Positions 24,594-32,565 of a stretch of 50,970 bases of DNA are shown here, one piece after another. A program made the position numbers and the translations under genes. The DNA is from JAQBZY01 sp038117205. Lineage in GTDB: Bacteria > Pseudomonadota > Alphaproteobacteria > Rhodospirillales > Casp-alpha2. Every line of letters starts with the position of its first letter. The stretch's first letter is position 1. Where the stretch lies: NCBI GenBank assembly GCA_038117205.1, contig JAYOFL010000019.1, positions 1-50,970 of the forward strand, given 5' to 3'. The notes beneath the pieces were generated by a model. The model did not search any database. It was not told the DNA's origin and saw nothing but the letters and a program-made list of their open reading frames with translations.

Positions 24594-25936
24594 GCATTTC
24601 GAAACACCACGTCGCCCGCAGGATTTTCGCCGTCGTGGCGATCCTGATGCTGCTTGCGTCGTGCGACACGATCAAGAGCTGGGATCCGTTCGGCAAGAAG
24701 AAGAAGCCGCTGGAAGGTGATCGTATCGCCGTTCTCCTGAACGAACGGAGCCTCACCGCCGACGCCGGCGCCGCCGAGCGTGAGGTGCTGCTGCCCGCCC
24801 CCGATCCGAACCCAGATTGGCCCATGGCCGGCGGCTACGCCAACCACGCCATGCATCATATCGAGGTACGGGCGAACCTGCAGGAAGTGTGGAGCGCCGA
24901 CATCGGTTCCGGCGCCGACAAGAAGGTCCGCTTCGTCGGGTCGCCGATCATCGCCGGAAACCGCGTCTACGCCATGGACACGGAAACCAACGTGTCCTCC
25001 TACGACCTGATCACCGGCAAGCGCTATTGGGAAGCCGGCTTGGAAGCCAGCGACGACGAAGGCCACGTCGGCGGCGGCATCGCCTACGAACAGGACCGGG
25101 TTTTCGTGGCCACCGGATTCGCCAAGGCCATCGCGCTCGACGCGAACACCGGCAAGGTCGTGTGGCAGCAGAAACTCGATGCGCCCATGCGCGCCGCGCC
25201 GACGGTCCGGGGCGGCATCGTCTTCTTCCTGACCGTCGACAACAAGCTGGTCGCCCTCGACGCCAGGAACGGTTCGACGCTTTGGACGCACAGCGGCGCC
25301 TCGGAATCGGCGAGCCTGCTGGGCGCCGCCAGCCCCGCCGTCGACAACGGCATCGTCGTCGTCCCGTACACCTCGGGCGAGCTGTTCGCCCTCCGCGCCG
25401 AGACCGGCAAGGTTTTGTGGCAGGAGAACCTGGTTTCGACGCGCCGCACCGACGTCGTCTCGTCGCTGGCGCAGATCAGGGGCCGGCCCGTCATCGACCG
25501 TGGCCGGGTCTTCGCCATCTCGCACGCCGGCATCATGGCCGCCATCGACCTGCGGACCGGCCGCCGCGTCTGGCAGCGTGACATCGGCGGCCAGGAAAGC
25601 CCGTGGGTCGCCGGCGACTACATCTACGCGCTGACGAACGACATGGAACTGATCTGCGTGTCGCGCGACGACGGGCAGGTGCTCTGGGTATCCGGCCTGC
25701 CGCGCTACGAGGACCCGAAGGACCGCGAGGACCCGATCATATGGACCGGCCCCATCCTCGTTTCCGACCGGCTCATCGTCGCCGGCTCGCAGGGACAGGC
25801 GCTGGCGTTGTCGCCCTATGACGGCCGTATCCTCGGCGCGGTCGAGATGCCGGACGGCGTGTCGGTGCCGCCCATCGTCGCCGCGGGCACCGTCGTCTTT
25901 CTCGCCAACGACGCGGAACTGGTCGCCTATCGGTGA
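24590..25936 (+). CDS. bamB: Outer-membrane protein assembly factor BamB
   Basis: A 448-residue lipoprotein of the BAM complex, which helps insert beta-barrel proteins into the outer membrane. The lipobox LLASC places the lipidated Cys at residue 25. The rest is a PQQ-like eight-bladed beta-propeller with recurrent blades ending in units such as ALDANTGKVVWQQKL and ALDARNGSTLWTHSG. The GTG start lies within the preceding gene's stop (GTGA), giving translational coupling. It is slightly longer than E. coli BamB, as usual in alphaproteobacteria, owing to an N-terminal linker. Confidence 0.92.
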   Translation: MSISKHHVARRIFAVVAILMLLASCDTIKSWDPFGKKKKPLEGDRIAVLLNERSLTADAGAAEREVLLPAPDPNPDWPMAGGYANHAMHHIEVRANLQEVWSADIGSGADKKVRFVGSPIIAGNRVYAMDTETNVSSYDLITGKRYWEAGLEASDDEGHVGGGIAYEQDRVFVATGFAKAIALDANTGKVVWQQKLDAPMRAAPTVRGGIVFFLTVDNKLVALDARNGSTLWTHSGASESASLLGAASPAVDNGIVVVPYTSGELFALRAETGKVLWQENLVSTRRTDVVSSLAQIRGRPVIDRGRVFAISHAGIMAAIDLRTGRRVWQRDIGGQESPWVAGDYIYALTNDMELICVSRDDGQVLWVSGLPRYEDPKDREDPIIWTGPILVSDRLIVAGSQGQALALSPYDGRILGAVEMPDGVSVPPIVAAGTVVFLANDAELVAYR

Positions 25937-25940
25937 CGCC

Positions 25941-25959
25941 GGCGGCGCCCGGCGCCGCC
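25941..25959 (+). terminator. GC-rich hairpin between bamB and der
   Basis: Arms GGCGGCGCC (25941-25949) and GGCGCCGCC (25951-25959) form a compact stem just after the bamB stop. No T tract follows, so it is more likely a pause, attenuation or mRNA-stability element than a full terminator. Confidence 0.35.
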
Positions 25960-25981
25960 GCCCCGGAGCGGGTACACGGAC

Positions 25982-27382
25982 ATGACCTTCACCCTCGCCG
26001 TCATCGGCCGCCCGAACGTCGGCAAGTCGACCCTCTTCAACCGGCTCGTCGGCAAGCGTCTCGCCATCGTCGAGGATACCCCCGGCGTCACGCGCGACCG
26101 GCGTGAGGGCGACGGAACGCTGGCCGATCTGGAGTTCCGCATCTTCGACACCGCCGGCCTGGAAGAGGCCTTCGACGACAGCCTCGAAGGGCGCATGCGC
26201 AAGCAGACCGAGCGCGCCGTGCTGGACGCCGACGTGGCGCTGCTGTTGATCGACGGCCGCGCCGGCGTGACGCCGACGGACGAGCATTTCGCCAACTGGC
26301 TCCGCACCCAGAACATTCCGGTCATCCTCGGCGTCAACAAATGCGAGGGCAGCCAGGGCGAGTCCGGCCGGCTTGACGCCTACCGGCTCGGGATCGGCGA
26401 GCCGATCGCGCTTTCCGCCGAGCACGGCGAGGGTCTCGGCGAGCTATACGACGCCCTCGTCCCGTTCGCCGAAGCCGCCAAGGCGCGCGCCGAGGCGGAA
26501 GCCGCCAAGATCGAGGCTGAGACCGGCGAATTCGTCGACAGCGGCGAGGAAACCGACGACGAGATCGTCGCCGACCGGCCCTTGCAACTGGCCATCGTCG
26601 GCCGGCCCAACGTCGGCAAGTCGACGCTGGTCAACCGGCTGCTCGGCGAGGACCGCATGCTGACCGGCCCCGAGGCCGGCATCACCCGCGACTCCATCGC
26701 CGTCGAGTGGACGTGGAAGGACAAGAAGGTCAAGCTGATCGACACGGCGGGCCTGCGGCGCCGGGCCCGCGTCGAGGAAAAGCTGGAGAACCTGTCCGTC
26801 GCCGACACCTTCCGTGCAATCCAGTACGCGCAGGTCGTGGTGCTCGTCCTCGACGCCAACCAGCCGTTCGAGAAGCAGGACCTGACCATCGCCCGCAAGG
26901 TGGTCGAGGAAGGCCGCGCGCTGGTCGTCGCCGTCAACAAATGGGACGACGTCGCCGACCGTGGAAACGCGCTGGCGACGATCCGCGACAAGCTGCAAAC
27001 CTCCCTGCAACAGGTGCGCGGCGTGCCGGTCGTCACGCTTTCGGCGCTGACCGGCAAGGGCGTCGAGCGACTGATGCCGGCCGTCTTCGACATCTTCAAG
27101 GTCTGGAATTCCCGCGTGCCGACGGGCGCGCTCAACAGATGGCTGAGGGCCATGCTGGAGGCGCATCCGCCACCGATGGGTTCGCACGGCCGCCGGCTCA
27201 CCATCCGCTATGCGACGCAGCCGAAGACCCGGCCGCCGACCTTCGCGCTGTTTTCCTCGACGGCGGGAAAGCTGCCGGAAAGCTATATCCGCTATCTGGC
27301 GAACGGGCTCCGCGACGACTTCGGCCTGGAAGGCATACCGATCCGCTTCGTCACGCGTTCGGGCAAGAACCCCTACGTCTGA
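25982..27382 (+). CDS. der: Ribosome-assembly GTPase Der (EngA)
   Basis: A 466-residue protein with two tandem GTPase domains and a C-terminal KH-like domain, acting in 50S subunit maturation. The first G1 motif, GRPNVGKST, is at about 9-17, with DTAGLEEAF as G3 and NKCEG as G4; the second set is GRPNVGKST near 204, DTAGLRRRA and NKWDDV. An acidic linker (residues about 165-195) joins the domains. The KH-like domain ends in FVTRSGKNPYV, the usual terminus. Essential housekeeping gene, conserved downstream of bamB. Confidence 0.96.
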   Translation: MTFTLAVIGRPNVGKSTLFNRLVGKRLAIVEDTPGVTRDRREGDGTLADLEFRIFDTAGLEEAFDDSLEGRMRKQTERAVLDADVALLLIDGRAGVTPTDEHFANWLRTQNIPVILGVNKCEGSQGESGRLDAYRLGIGEPIALSAEHGEGLGELYDALVPFAEAAKARAEAEAAKIEAETGEFVDSGEETDDEIVADRPLQLAIVGRPNVGKSTLVNRLLGEDRMLTGPEAGITRDSIAVEWTWKDKKVKLIDTAGLRRRARVEEKLENLSVADTFRAIQYAQVVVLVLDANQPFEKQDLTIARKVVEEGRALVVAVNKWDDVADRGNALATIRDKLQTSLQQVRGVPVVTLSALTGKGVERLMPAVFDIFKVWNSRVPTGALNRWLRAMLEAHPPPMGSHGRRLTIRYATQPKTRPPTFALFSSTAGKLPESYIRYLANGLRDDFGLEGIPIRFVTRSGKNPYV

Positions 27383-27447
27383 GGCGTCCGGCGGGCTATA
27401 ATGCCCGCACGGTCGATTTCGATCGGCCACGCGGGCAGGAGGCGGCC

Positions 27448-28071
27448 ATCCAACTCACGGGCATCAATCACCTCGCTTTCATCACCCCGGACATGACCGG
27501 GACGATCCGCTTCTATCGCGATCTGCTGGGGATGGAGTTGCACGCCGGCATCGGTCACGACGGCTACCGGCATTACTTCTTCCGCTGCGGTAATACCCAG
27601 GTGGCGTTTTTCGAGTACGACGGCGCGTCGGTGATGGAGCCGAAGTTCCACGGCAGCCCGACCGGCCTACCGCTCGGCTTCGACCACGTGTCGTTCACCG
27701 TCGCGACCCGCGAGGAACTGTTCGCCTTCAAGGACAAGCTGGAAGCCGCCCGGATCGAGGTCACGGGCGCGGTCGATCACGGCACGCTGTGGTCGATCTA
27801 TTTCTTCGATCCCAACAACATTCCGCTCGAGATCACCTGGGATTGCATGGAGGTCGTCGCGCCGCCCGCCATCGAGGACGACCAGCCGATGGCCGTCGCC
27901 GCCGAAGGCGCCGGCCCGCAACCGGGGCATTGGCCGGCGGTCACGGCCCCGACCCCGCCCTCGGAAATGGTCGCGCGGCCGGGTAACGGCCACGCCATGC
28001 GCGACTCGTTCCTGAAAGCCGGCATCGCCCGGCTCAAGGACGACTACGCGAAGATCGCGGACAAGTCCTAG
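27448..28071 (+). CDS. VOC-superfamily (glyoxalase/dioxygenase-like) protein, probable ATC start
   Basis: A 207-residue protein with a vicinal-oxygen-chelate fold: GINHLAFITPDMTGTIRFYRDLLGMEL begins the first beta-alpha-beta unit and GFDHVSFTVATREELFAFKDKL the second, with metal-ligand candidates His of NHLAF, His of DHVSF and Glu of IPLEITWD. The C-terminal 70 residues are a Pro/Ala-rich extension. No ATG, GTG or TTG lies in frame at a sensible position; AGGAGG at 27438-27443 stands 4 bases before ATC at 27448, which would start M-QLTGINHL, the usual beginning for this family. An upstream CTG at 27379 overlaps der and lacks a ribosome-binding site. Function is unknown; stops of this gene and the convergent AOR operon overlap in CTAG. 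Confidence 0.75.
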   Translation: MQLTGINHLAFITPDMTGTIRFYRDLLGMELHAGIGHDGYRHYFFRCGNTQVAFFEYDGASVMEPKFHGSPTGLPLGFDHVSFTVATREELFAFKDKLEAARIEVTGAVDHGTLWSIYFFDPNNIPLEITWDCMEVVAPPAIEDDQPMAVAAEGAGPQPGHWPAVTAPTPPSEMVARPGNGHAMRDSFLKAGIARLKDDYAKIADKS

Positions 28072-28364
28072 CCGCCGCCGCGCTGAAAGGCGCGCTCGAA
28101 CCGTCGCAACGCCTCTTCCCGATCGGCGTCCGAATATCCCTCGAACGTCAGCGTCACCGTGGTCGCCGGCATTTCGAGAAGCGCGATGCGGCGAACCCGT
28201 TCCGGGCCGAGCGCGATGCGGAGCGTGGTACCGGACGGATCGGCGAACACGAAACCGCCGTCGACGGCAGTGAAACCCGATGCCCCCAGCGCAAGCGGCA
28301 ACAGGCGGCGAAAATCCGCGTGCGTAATGCCCATTTCCTTTTCGACGACGACGGCCGCCGTCAT
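28068..28364 (-). CDS. 98-residue protein, last gene of the aldehyde oxidoreductase operon
   Basis: A small protein (98 residues) whose ATG overlaps the stop of the MoaD-like gene (ATGA). It begins with VVVEKEMGITHADFRRLLPLAL and has a middle FADPSGTTLRIALGPERVRRIALL and the strand-like TTVTLTFEGYSDADREEALRRFERAF; it ends in three glycines. I cannot place it in a named family. A small conserved protein accompanies the tungsten aldehyde oxidoreductase genes of Aromatoleum-type operons, as I recall, and this is likely its counterpart, perhaps in cofactor insertion or subunit assembly. That role is inference. Confidence 0.65.
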   Translation of the reverse strand: MTAAVVVEKEMGITHADFRRLLPLALGASGFTAVDGGFVFADPSGTTLRIALGPERVRRIALLEMPATTVTLTFEGYSDADREEALRRFERAFQRGGG

Positions 28365-28612
28365 CCGCCGGCCACCGGCGGCCAGACGGCGAAATGATCG
28401 CCTTCCTCGAGCGCCGTGGCGGCGCGGTCGGCCGGGGCCACGTAGACGCCGTTCACAAGCACCATGTGGCACATCTTTTCCGGCAGTCCGAGACGGTGGA
28501 TGGCGTCGGCCGGTGTCGCGGTATCTGGAAACTCGACGTCGCACTCGTTCTTCACCGCCCCCGCCGGCAGGTATTCGGCGAGCGAGGCGTACAGCTTGAC
28601 GCGGACCCTCAT
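28361..28612 (-). CDS. MoaD/ThiS-like ubiquitin-fold sulfur carrier
   Basis: An 83-residue beta-grasp protein ending in Gly-Gly, the C-terminus that is adenylated and thiocarboxylated in MoaD and ThiS. The start MRVRVKLYASLAEYLP and the VNGVYVAPADRAATALEEGDHFAV segment are typical of MoaD-like proteins. It lies between the FAD subunit and the 98-aa gene of the AOR operon, so it probably supplies sulfur for, or is dedicated to, the tungsten-pterin cofactor rather than general molybdenum cofactor synthesis; no moaE is adjacent. Confidence 0.83.
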   Translation of the reverse strand: MRVRVKLYASLAEYLPAGAVKNECDVEFPDTATPADAIHRLGLPEKMCHMVLVNGVYVAPADRAATALEEGDHFAVWPPVAGG

Positions 28613-28625
28613 GCGCGGGCGGCGG

Positions 28626-29870
28626 TCATTGCGAACAGGCGACGTAGGCTTCGGCGATCAATTGCGGATCGCCGATCAGCTTCTGCTTCCATTCGCCGAG
28701 CGGCACGCGGGTCTGGATCAGGCCCCGCAACACGCCGACGTGGTCGGTCCGCCCGAGGCTGAGCGCGCCGACCAACCGGTCGCCGTCGAATTCGAGGCGC
28801 ATGTAGCGGAAATTCTCGCGGTCCACCGATTCCGCGTGGTCGCCACCGTCGATGCCGTCCCACTTGCCGAAACTGGCGGAGATCAAGCCGACGGTATCCA
28901 GCACGTTCATCTGCAGGCTGCCTTTGAAGGCGGCGTCGCGGCCGGTCATGTTCAGTCCGGCGATGCGGCCGTGATCGACCGCCGTCGGCTGCACCGCGTG
29001 CACCTGCCAGCCGCCGGTCGAGAAGTCCGGCCCCTGCGCGCAGTCGCCGGCGGCATAGATATCGGCGACCGACGAGCGCATGCGGTTGTCGACGATGATG
29101 CCGACGTCGGACTTGAGCCCGGCGCCCTCAAGGAAGCCGATGTTGGAACGCACGCCGGTCGCGACGACGACCAGATGCGCCGGAATGTCGGCGCCCTTGT
29201 CGAGCGACACGGTCAACGTGTCCTTCTTGTCCTTGCCGGCGGCGAGTTTCGTTACCTTCGTCGAGGTCAGGACGCGGACGCCCTTCTTCTCGCACCAGGC
29301 CTTGATCATGTTGCCGGCCGTCTCGTTCATCATGCGCGGCACCATGCGGTCCAGCGCTTCGACCACCGTCAGGTTGACGCCCCGCTCGGCGAGCGCCTCC
29401 AGAATGATGCAGCCGATGAAGCCGGCGCCCATCAGGACGACGTGCGAGCCCTTTTCCGCCAGCTTGGCGATGGCGCGCGCGTCCTCCAACGTCCAGCAGT
29501 GGTGCACGCCCGGCAGATCGAGCCCCTCGATCGGCGGCTTCACCGGATGGGCCCCGGTGGCGATCAGGAGCCTTTCATAAGCCTGCGACTTGCCGCCCGC
29601 CAGCTTGACCGTCTTGCCTTTCGGATCGACGCCTTCGACCCGCGCCTGCACGTACTTGATCCGCTTGGCGCCGTAATGATCGTCGTCCTTGCGGAGATAG
29701 GTTCCCGGCTCCTCGATCAGGCCGGTCAGCACGTAGGGGATCGCCATCCGCGAATAGGGCGGTTCCGGCTCGCCGCCGATCAACACGATTTCGCCGTTCG
29801 GGTCCTGGCCGCGGATCGTGTCCGCCGCCGTCACGCCGGCCGGTCCGGCGCCGATGATCACATAGGTCAT
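28626..29870 (-). CDS. FAD/NAD(P)-binding reductase subunit of aldehyde oxidoreductase (AorC-like)
   Basis: A 414-residue two-dinucleotide-fold flavoprotein. The FAD-binding GxGxxG is at residues 7-12 (IIGAGPAGVTAADTI), the NAD-binding motif VVLMGAGFIGCIILEAL lies near 140-160, and the late FAD motif is IYAAGDCAQGPD. It resembles nitrite/rubredoxin-reductase-type enzymes. Its place behind the tungsten subunit and ferredoxin matches AorC of three-subunit bacterial AOR, which passes electrons to NAD+. The 109-bp gap from the AOR gene is longer than others in the operon but holds no clear terminator. Confidence 0.82.
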   Translation of the reverse strand: MTYVIIGAGPAGVTAADTIRGQDPNGEIVLIGGEPEPPYSRMAIPYVLTGLIEEPGTYLRKDDDHYGAKRIKYVQARVEGVDPKGKTVKLAGGKSQAYERLLIATGAHPVKPPIEGLDLPGVHHCWTLEDARAIAKLAEKGSHVVLMGAGFIGCIILEALAERGVNLTVVEALDRMVPRMMNETAGNMIKAWCEKKGVRVLTSTKVTKLAAGKDKKDTLTVSLDKGADIPAHLVVVATGVRSNIGFLEGAGLKSDVGIIVDNRMRSSVADIYAAGDCAQGPDFSTGGWQVHAVQPTAVDHGRIAGLNMTGRDAAFKGSLQMNVLDTVGLISASFGKWDGIDGGDHAESVDRENFRYMRLEFDGDRLVGALSLGRTDHVGVLRGLIQTRVPLGEWKQKLIGDPQLIAEAYVACSQ

Positions 29871-29979
29871 GAGTTGAGTCCTCCCGGGGGACGCGCGGCG
29901 GGGCCTCGGTTCGACCGCGCCGCCGACATTGTTCCGCCGTCACGTGTTCGGGAGGGGCCGAAGCCCCTCCCTCGCCACG

Positions 29980-31827
29980 TCAGATTTGCAGGCGGCTCAG
30001 CGTCTCGTTGGTCGGCACGCCGTCCTTGGTCCAGCCCCGGAGCGAGTAGTACTCCGGCAGCATCTTGCCCAACTGGTTGGTCAGGCCCTTGGCCGGACCG
30101 GTCTTGGCCGCGTCCTTCAGGAGTCGCGCCGGCAGGTTGTCGTCCTTGGCCGTGAAGCCGGCGGCGTTGTTGAAGGTCCGCTCCAGGTTCCAGATGCGCT
30201 CGCCGACTTCCAGCAGCGTTTCCGCCGTCCACGAGCCCTCGCAGGCGGCGTCGACCTGCGGCGCCACGTCTTCGAGCGTCCATGCGAAGGACGTGAAGAT
30301 GCAGAGCCCGGAAGAATCGAAGGCCGCCGTCGCGTCCTGGAACGCCTTGACGAGCCCCGCCTTGCCGTCGGAGGCGAGCGGATCGGTCTTCTCGGGAATG
30401 CCGAGGATTTCCGACGCCACCGTGTAGGAGCGGAGATGGCAGGCGCCGCGGTTAGAGGTCGCATAGGTCAGGCCCATGCCCTGGATGCCGCGGGAGTCGT
30501 AGGCCGGGAATTCCTGGCCCTTCACCGACATCGACAACTCCGGCTTGCCGTACTTGGCGCACAGCAGCTTGGAACCGAGGCCGATCTCGAGGCCGAAGCC
30601 CTCGCCCCGGCCGCAAAGCTCGGCCAGATCGGTCAACGCCTTGGCGCTGCCGAACTTCACCTCGATGCCGCCGGTTTCCTTGTCGGTGATGACGCCCGTT
30701 TCATAGAGCTCCATCGCCGCGCCGACCGTGGCGCCGAACGAGATCGGGTCGAAACCCTGCTCGTTGCAGATGAAGTTGGCGAACGTCAGCGCATCCAGAT
30801 CGTCGACGCCGGTGGCGGCGCCGAGCGCCCAGGCGGCTTCGTATTCGAGGCCGCCGGACGCGATCTGATACTGTGGCCGCTCGGCGACCGTGTAGTGCGT
30901 GCGGTCGATGGTCGAGACCCGGCCGCAGCCGATGGTGCAGCCAAAGCAGGCGGCGTTGCGGACCAGATTCGGCTTGCCGTCCGACTTGCGCGGTTCCGCC
31001 ATCGCTTCCGCCGAGATCGCATGCGCGCCCTCGAACTGAACGTCGCGGTGATTGCGGGTCGGCAACGCACCGGTTTCGTTGATGACGTTCATCAGGACCT
31101 GTGTGCCGAAGGCCGGCAGGCCCTGGCCGGTGACGGCGTTGCCGGCGAGCACCTTCTTGGCGGCGTTGGAGGCCTCGAAGAACCGCTTGAAGTCCTTCAC
31201 CTGCACGCCCTTGGAGCCGCGGATGGCGACCGCCTTAAGGTTCTTCGACCCCATGACCGTGCCGACGCCCGACCGGCCGGCGGCGCGGTGGTAGTCGTTG
31301 ACGACGCAGGCGAACTTGACGCCCTTCTCGCCGGAAACGCCGATCGAGGCGACGCGGATCATCTGATCCTGGTGCTTCGCCTTGATCCAGTCCTCGGTGT
31401 CCCAGACGGACGTACCCCAGATCTGGTCGCCGTCGAGAAGCTGCGCGTCGCCGTTGTCGATGAACAGATACACCGGCGTCTTAGACTTGCCCTCGACGAT
31501 AATCATGTCGTAGCCGGCGTTCTTCATTTCGTTGCCGAAGAAACCGCCGGAGTTGGAGCACGCGATGGCGCCCGTCAGCGCGCCCTTGGTGATCACCGAA
31601 TAGCGGCCCGCCGTCGAGGCGCAGGTGCCGGTCAGCGGACCGGTCGCCAGGATCAGCTTGTTCTCCGGCGACAATGGATCGACCTTCGGGTCCACTTCCT
31701 CGACGAAATACTTCGTCGCCAAGCCGCGCTGGCCGAGATACTTCATCGCCCAATCCATGTTGAGCGGCTCGTTCTTGCAGGTCCCCGCCGTCAGGTTGAC
31801 GCGGAGAATGTTCTTAGCCCATGCCAT
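29980..31827 (-). CDS. Tungsten-containing aldehyde:ferredoxin oxidoreductase (AorB-like)
   Basis: A 615-residue enzyme of the AOR family, which oxidises aldehydes to acids with a tungsto-bispterin and one [4Fe-4S] cluster. The cluster ligands appear as C-x2-C-x3-C in ACFGCTIGC (near residue 290) and a later Cys in DSSGLCIFTSF (near 500). The cofactor-binding N-terminal part shows GPLTGTCASTAGRYSVITKG and NSGGFFGNEMKNAG. The neighbouring four-cluster ferredoxin and FAD reductase indicate the bacterial AorABC type rather than the archaeal stand-alone enzyme. Its substrate range cannot be read. The genes for tungstate uptake and pterin synthesis are not in this window. Confidence 0.9.
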   Translation of the reverse strand: MAWAKNILRVNLTAGTCKNEPLNMDWAMKYLGQRGLATKYFVEEVDPKVDPLSPENKLILATGPLTGTCASTAGRYSVITKGALTGAIACSNSGGFFGNEMKNAGYDMIIVEGKSKTPVYLFIDNGDAQLLDGDQIWGTSVWDTEDWIKAKHQDQMIRVASIGVSGEKGVKFACVVNDYHRAAGRSGVGTVMGSKNLKAVAIRGSKGVQVKDFKRFFEASNAAKKVLAGNAVTGQGLPAFGTQVLMNVINETGALPTRNHRDVQFEGAHAISAEAMAEPRKSDGKPNLVRNAACFGCTIGCGRVSTIDRTHYTVAERPQYQIASGGLEYEAAWALGAATGVDDLDALTFANFICNEQGFDPISFGATVGAAMELYETGVITDKETGGIEVKFGSAKALTDLAELCGRGEGFGLEIGLGSKLLCAKYGKPELSMSVKGQEFPAYDSRGIQGMGLTYATSNRGACHLRSYTVASEILGIPEKTDPLASDGKAGLVKAFQDATAAFDSSGLCIFTSFAWTLEDVAPQVDAACEGSWTAETLLEVGERIWNLERTFNNAAGFTAKDDNLPARLLKDAAKTGPAKGLTNQLGKMLPEYYSLRGWTKDGVPTNETLSRLQI

Positions 31828-31845
31828 GATGCTTCCTCCCCATCC

Positions 31846-32325
31846 CTAAGCGCTTGCTTGCTGGCCGGCGTCGGTCTTCGCCGCCCAGGCGCGCATTTTC
31901 TCGAGGCCGGTCCAGTTGGCGTCGACCCAGGTGATGGCGTCGGTCGGGCACGCCTTGGCGCACTCCGGATCGCCGCCGCAGAGATCGCACTTGATGACCT
32001 TACCGGTGTCGGCGTTGTAGTTCACCGTGCCGAACGGACAGGCGATGGTGCACACCTTGCAACCGACGCAGAGCGCGTTCGAGACGATCTTGGCGCCCGT
32101 CGCCTTGTCGAGGGTGATGGCATCGACCGGACAGGCGTGCATGCACCACGCCTCGTCGCACTGGGTGCAGGTGTAGGGAACAAATCGGCCCTTCTCGTGG
32201 AAATTGAATACCTTGATGCGTGATTTCGCCGGATTGAAGGCGCCCTCGTTGTCATAGGAGCAGGCGAGTTCGCACTGCAAGCAACCGGTGCATTTACCCG
32301 GATCGATGCTTAGAGATTTTTGCAT
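31846..32325 (-). CDS. Four-cluster ferredoxin subunit of aldehyde oxidoreductase (AorA-like)
   Basis: A 159-residue iron-sulfur protein with four cysteine clusters: CTGCLQCELAC, CTQCDEAWCMHAC, CVGCKVCTIAC and CDLCGGDPECAKAC, the arrangement of DmsB/HycB-type electron-transfer subunits. It would carry electrons between the tungsten subunit (18 bp downstream) and the FAD subunit. First gene of the five-gene minus-strand operon; ATG preceded by GGAGGACAAAA. Divergent from an orphan P-loop gene across a 240-bp gap. Confidence 0.88.
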   Translation of the reverse strand: MQKSLSIDPGKCTGCLQCELACSYDNEGAFNPAKSRIKVFNFHEKGRFVPYTCTQCDEAWCMHACPVDAITLDKATGAKIVSNALCVGCKVCTIACPFGTVNYNADTGKVIKCDLCGGDPECAKACPTDAITWVDANWTGLEKMRAWAAKTDAGQQASA

Positions 32326-32565
32326 TTTTGTCCTCCCAAGTGCTTAGCTGTCTGGCGCGAGAGTCCGCGGCGCGGCGCTTGCCGACATTTTCGAGCCGCC
32401 GAAAGTCTCGTTCGATCCGCATTCGGCCGGCGTGCCGCGAACGTTTTCCGTGCCGAAAACCTTAGCACCCGCTCCCGGCTTCACCAGAAGGATTTTTGGT
32501 GCTACAGCCTATACTTAGCAAATTTGTCTTGCCCCGTTCGGCTCGACCAGGGAAACAATGCAGCA

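Noticed and set aside
32463..32504. 7-bp inverted repeat TAGCACC / GGTGCTA in the AOR divergent region
   Set aside because: Too short and widely spaced to support as an operator; also checked by eye for a molybdenum/tungsten cofactor riboswitch here and saw none.
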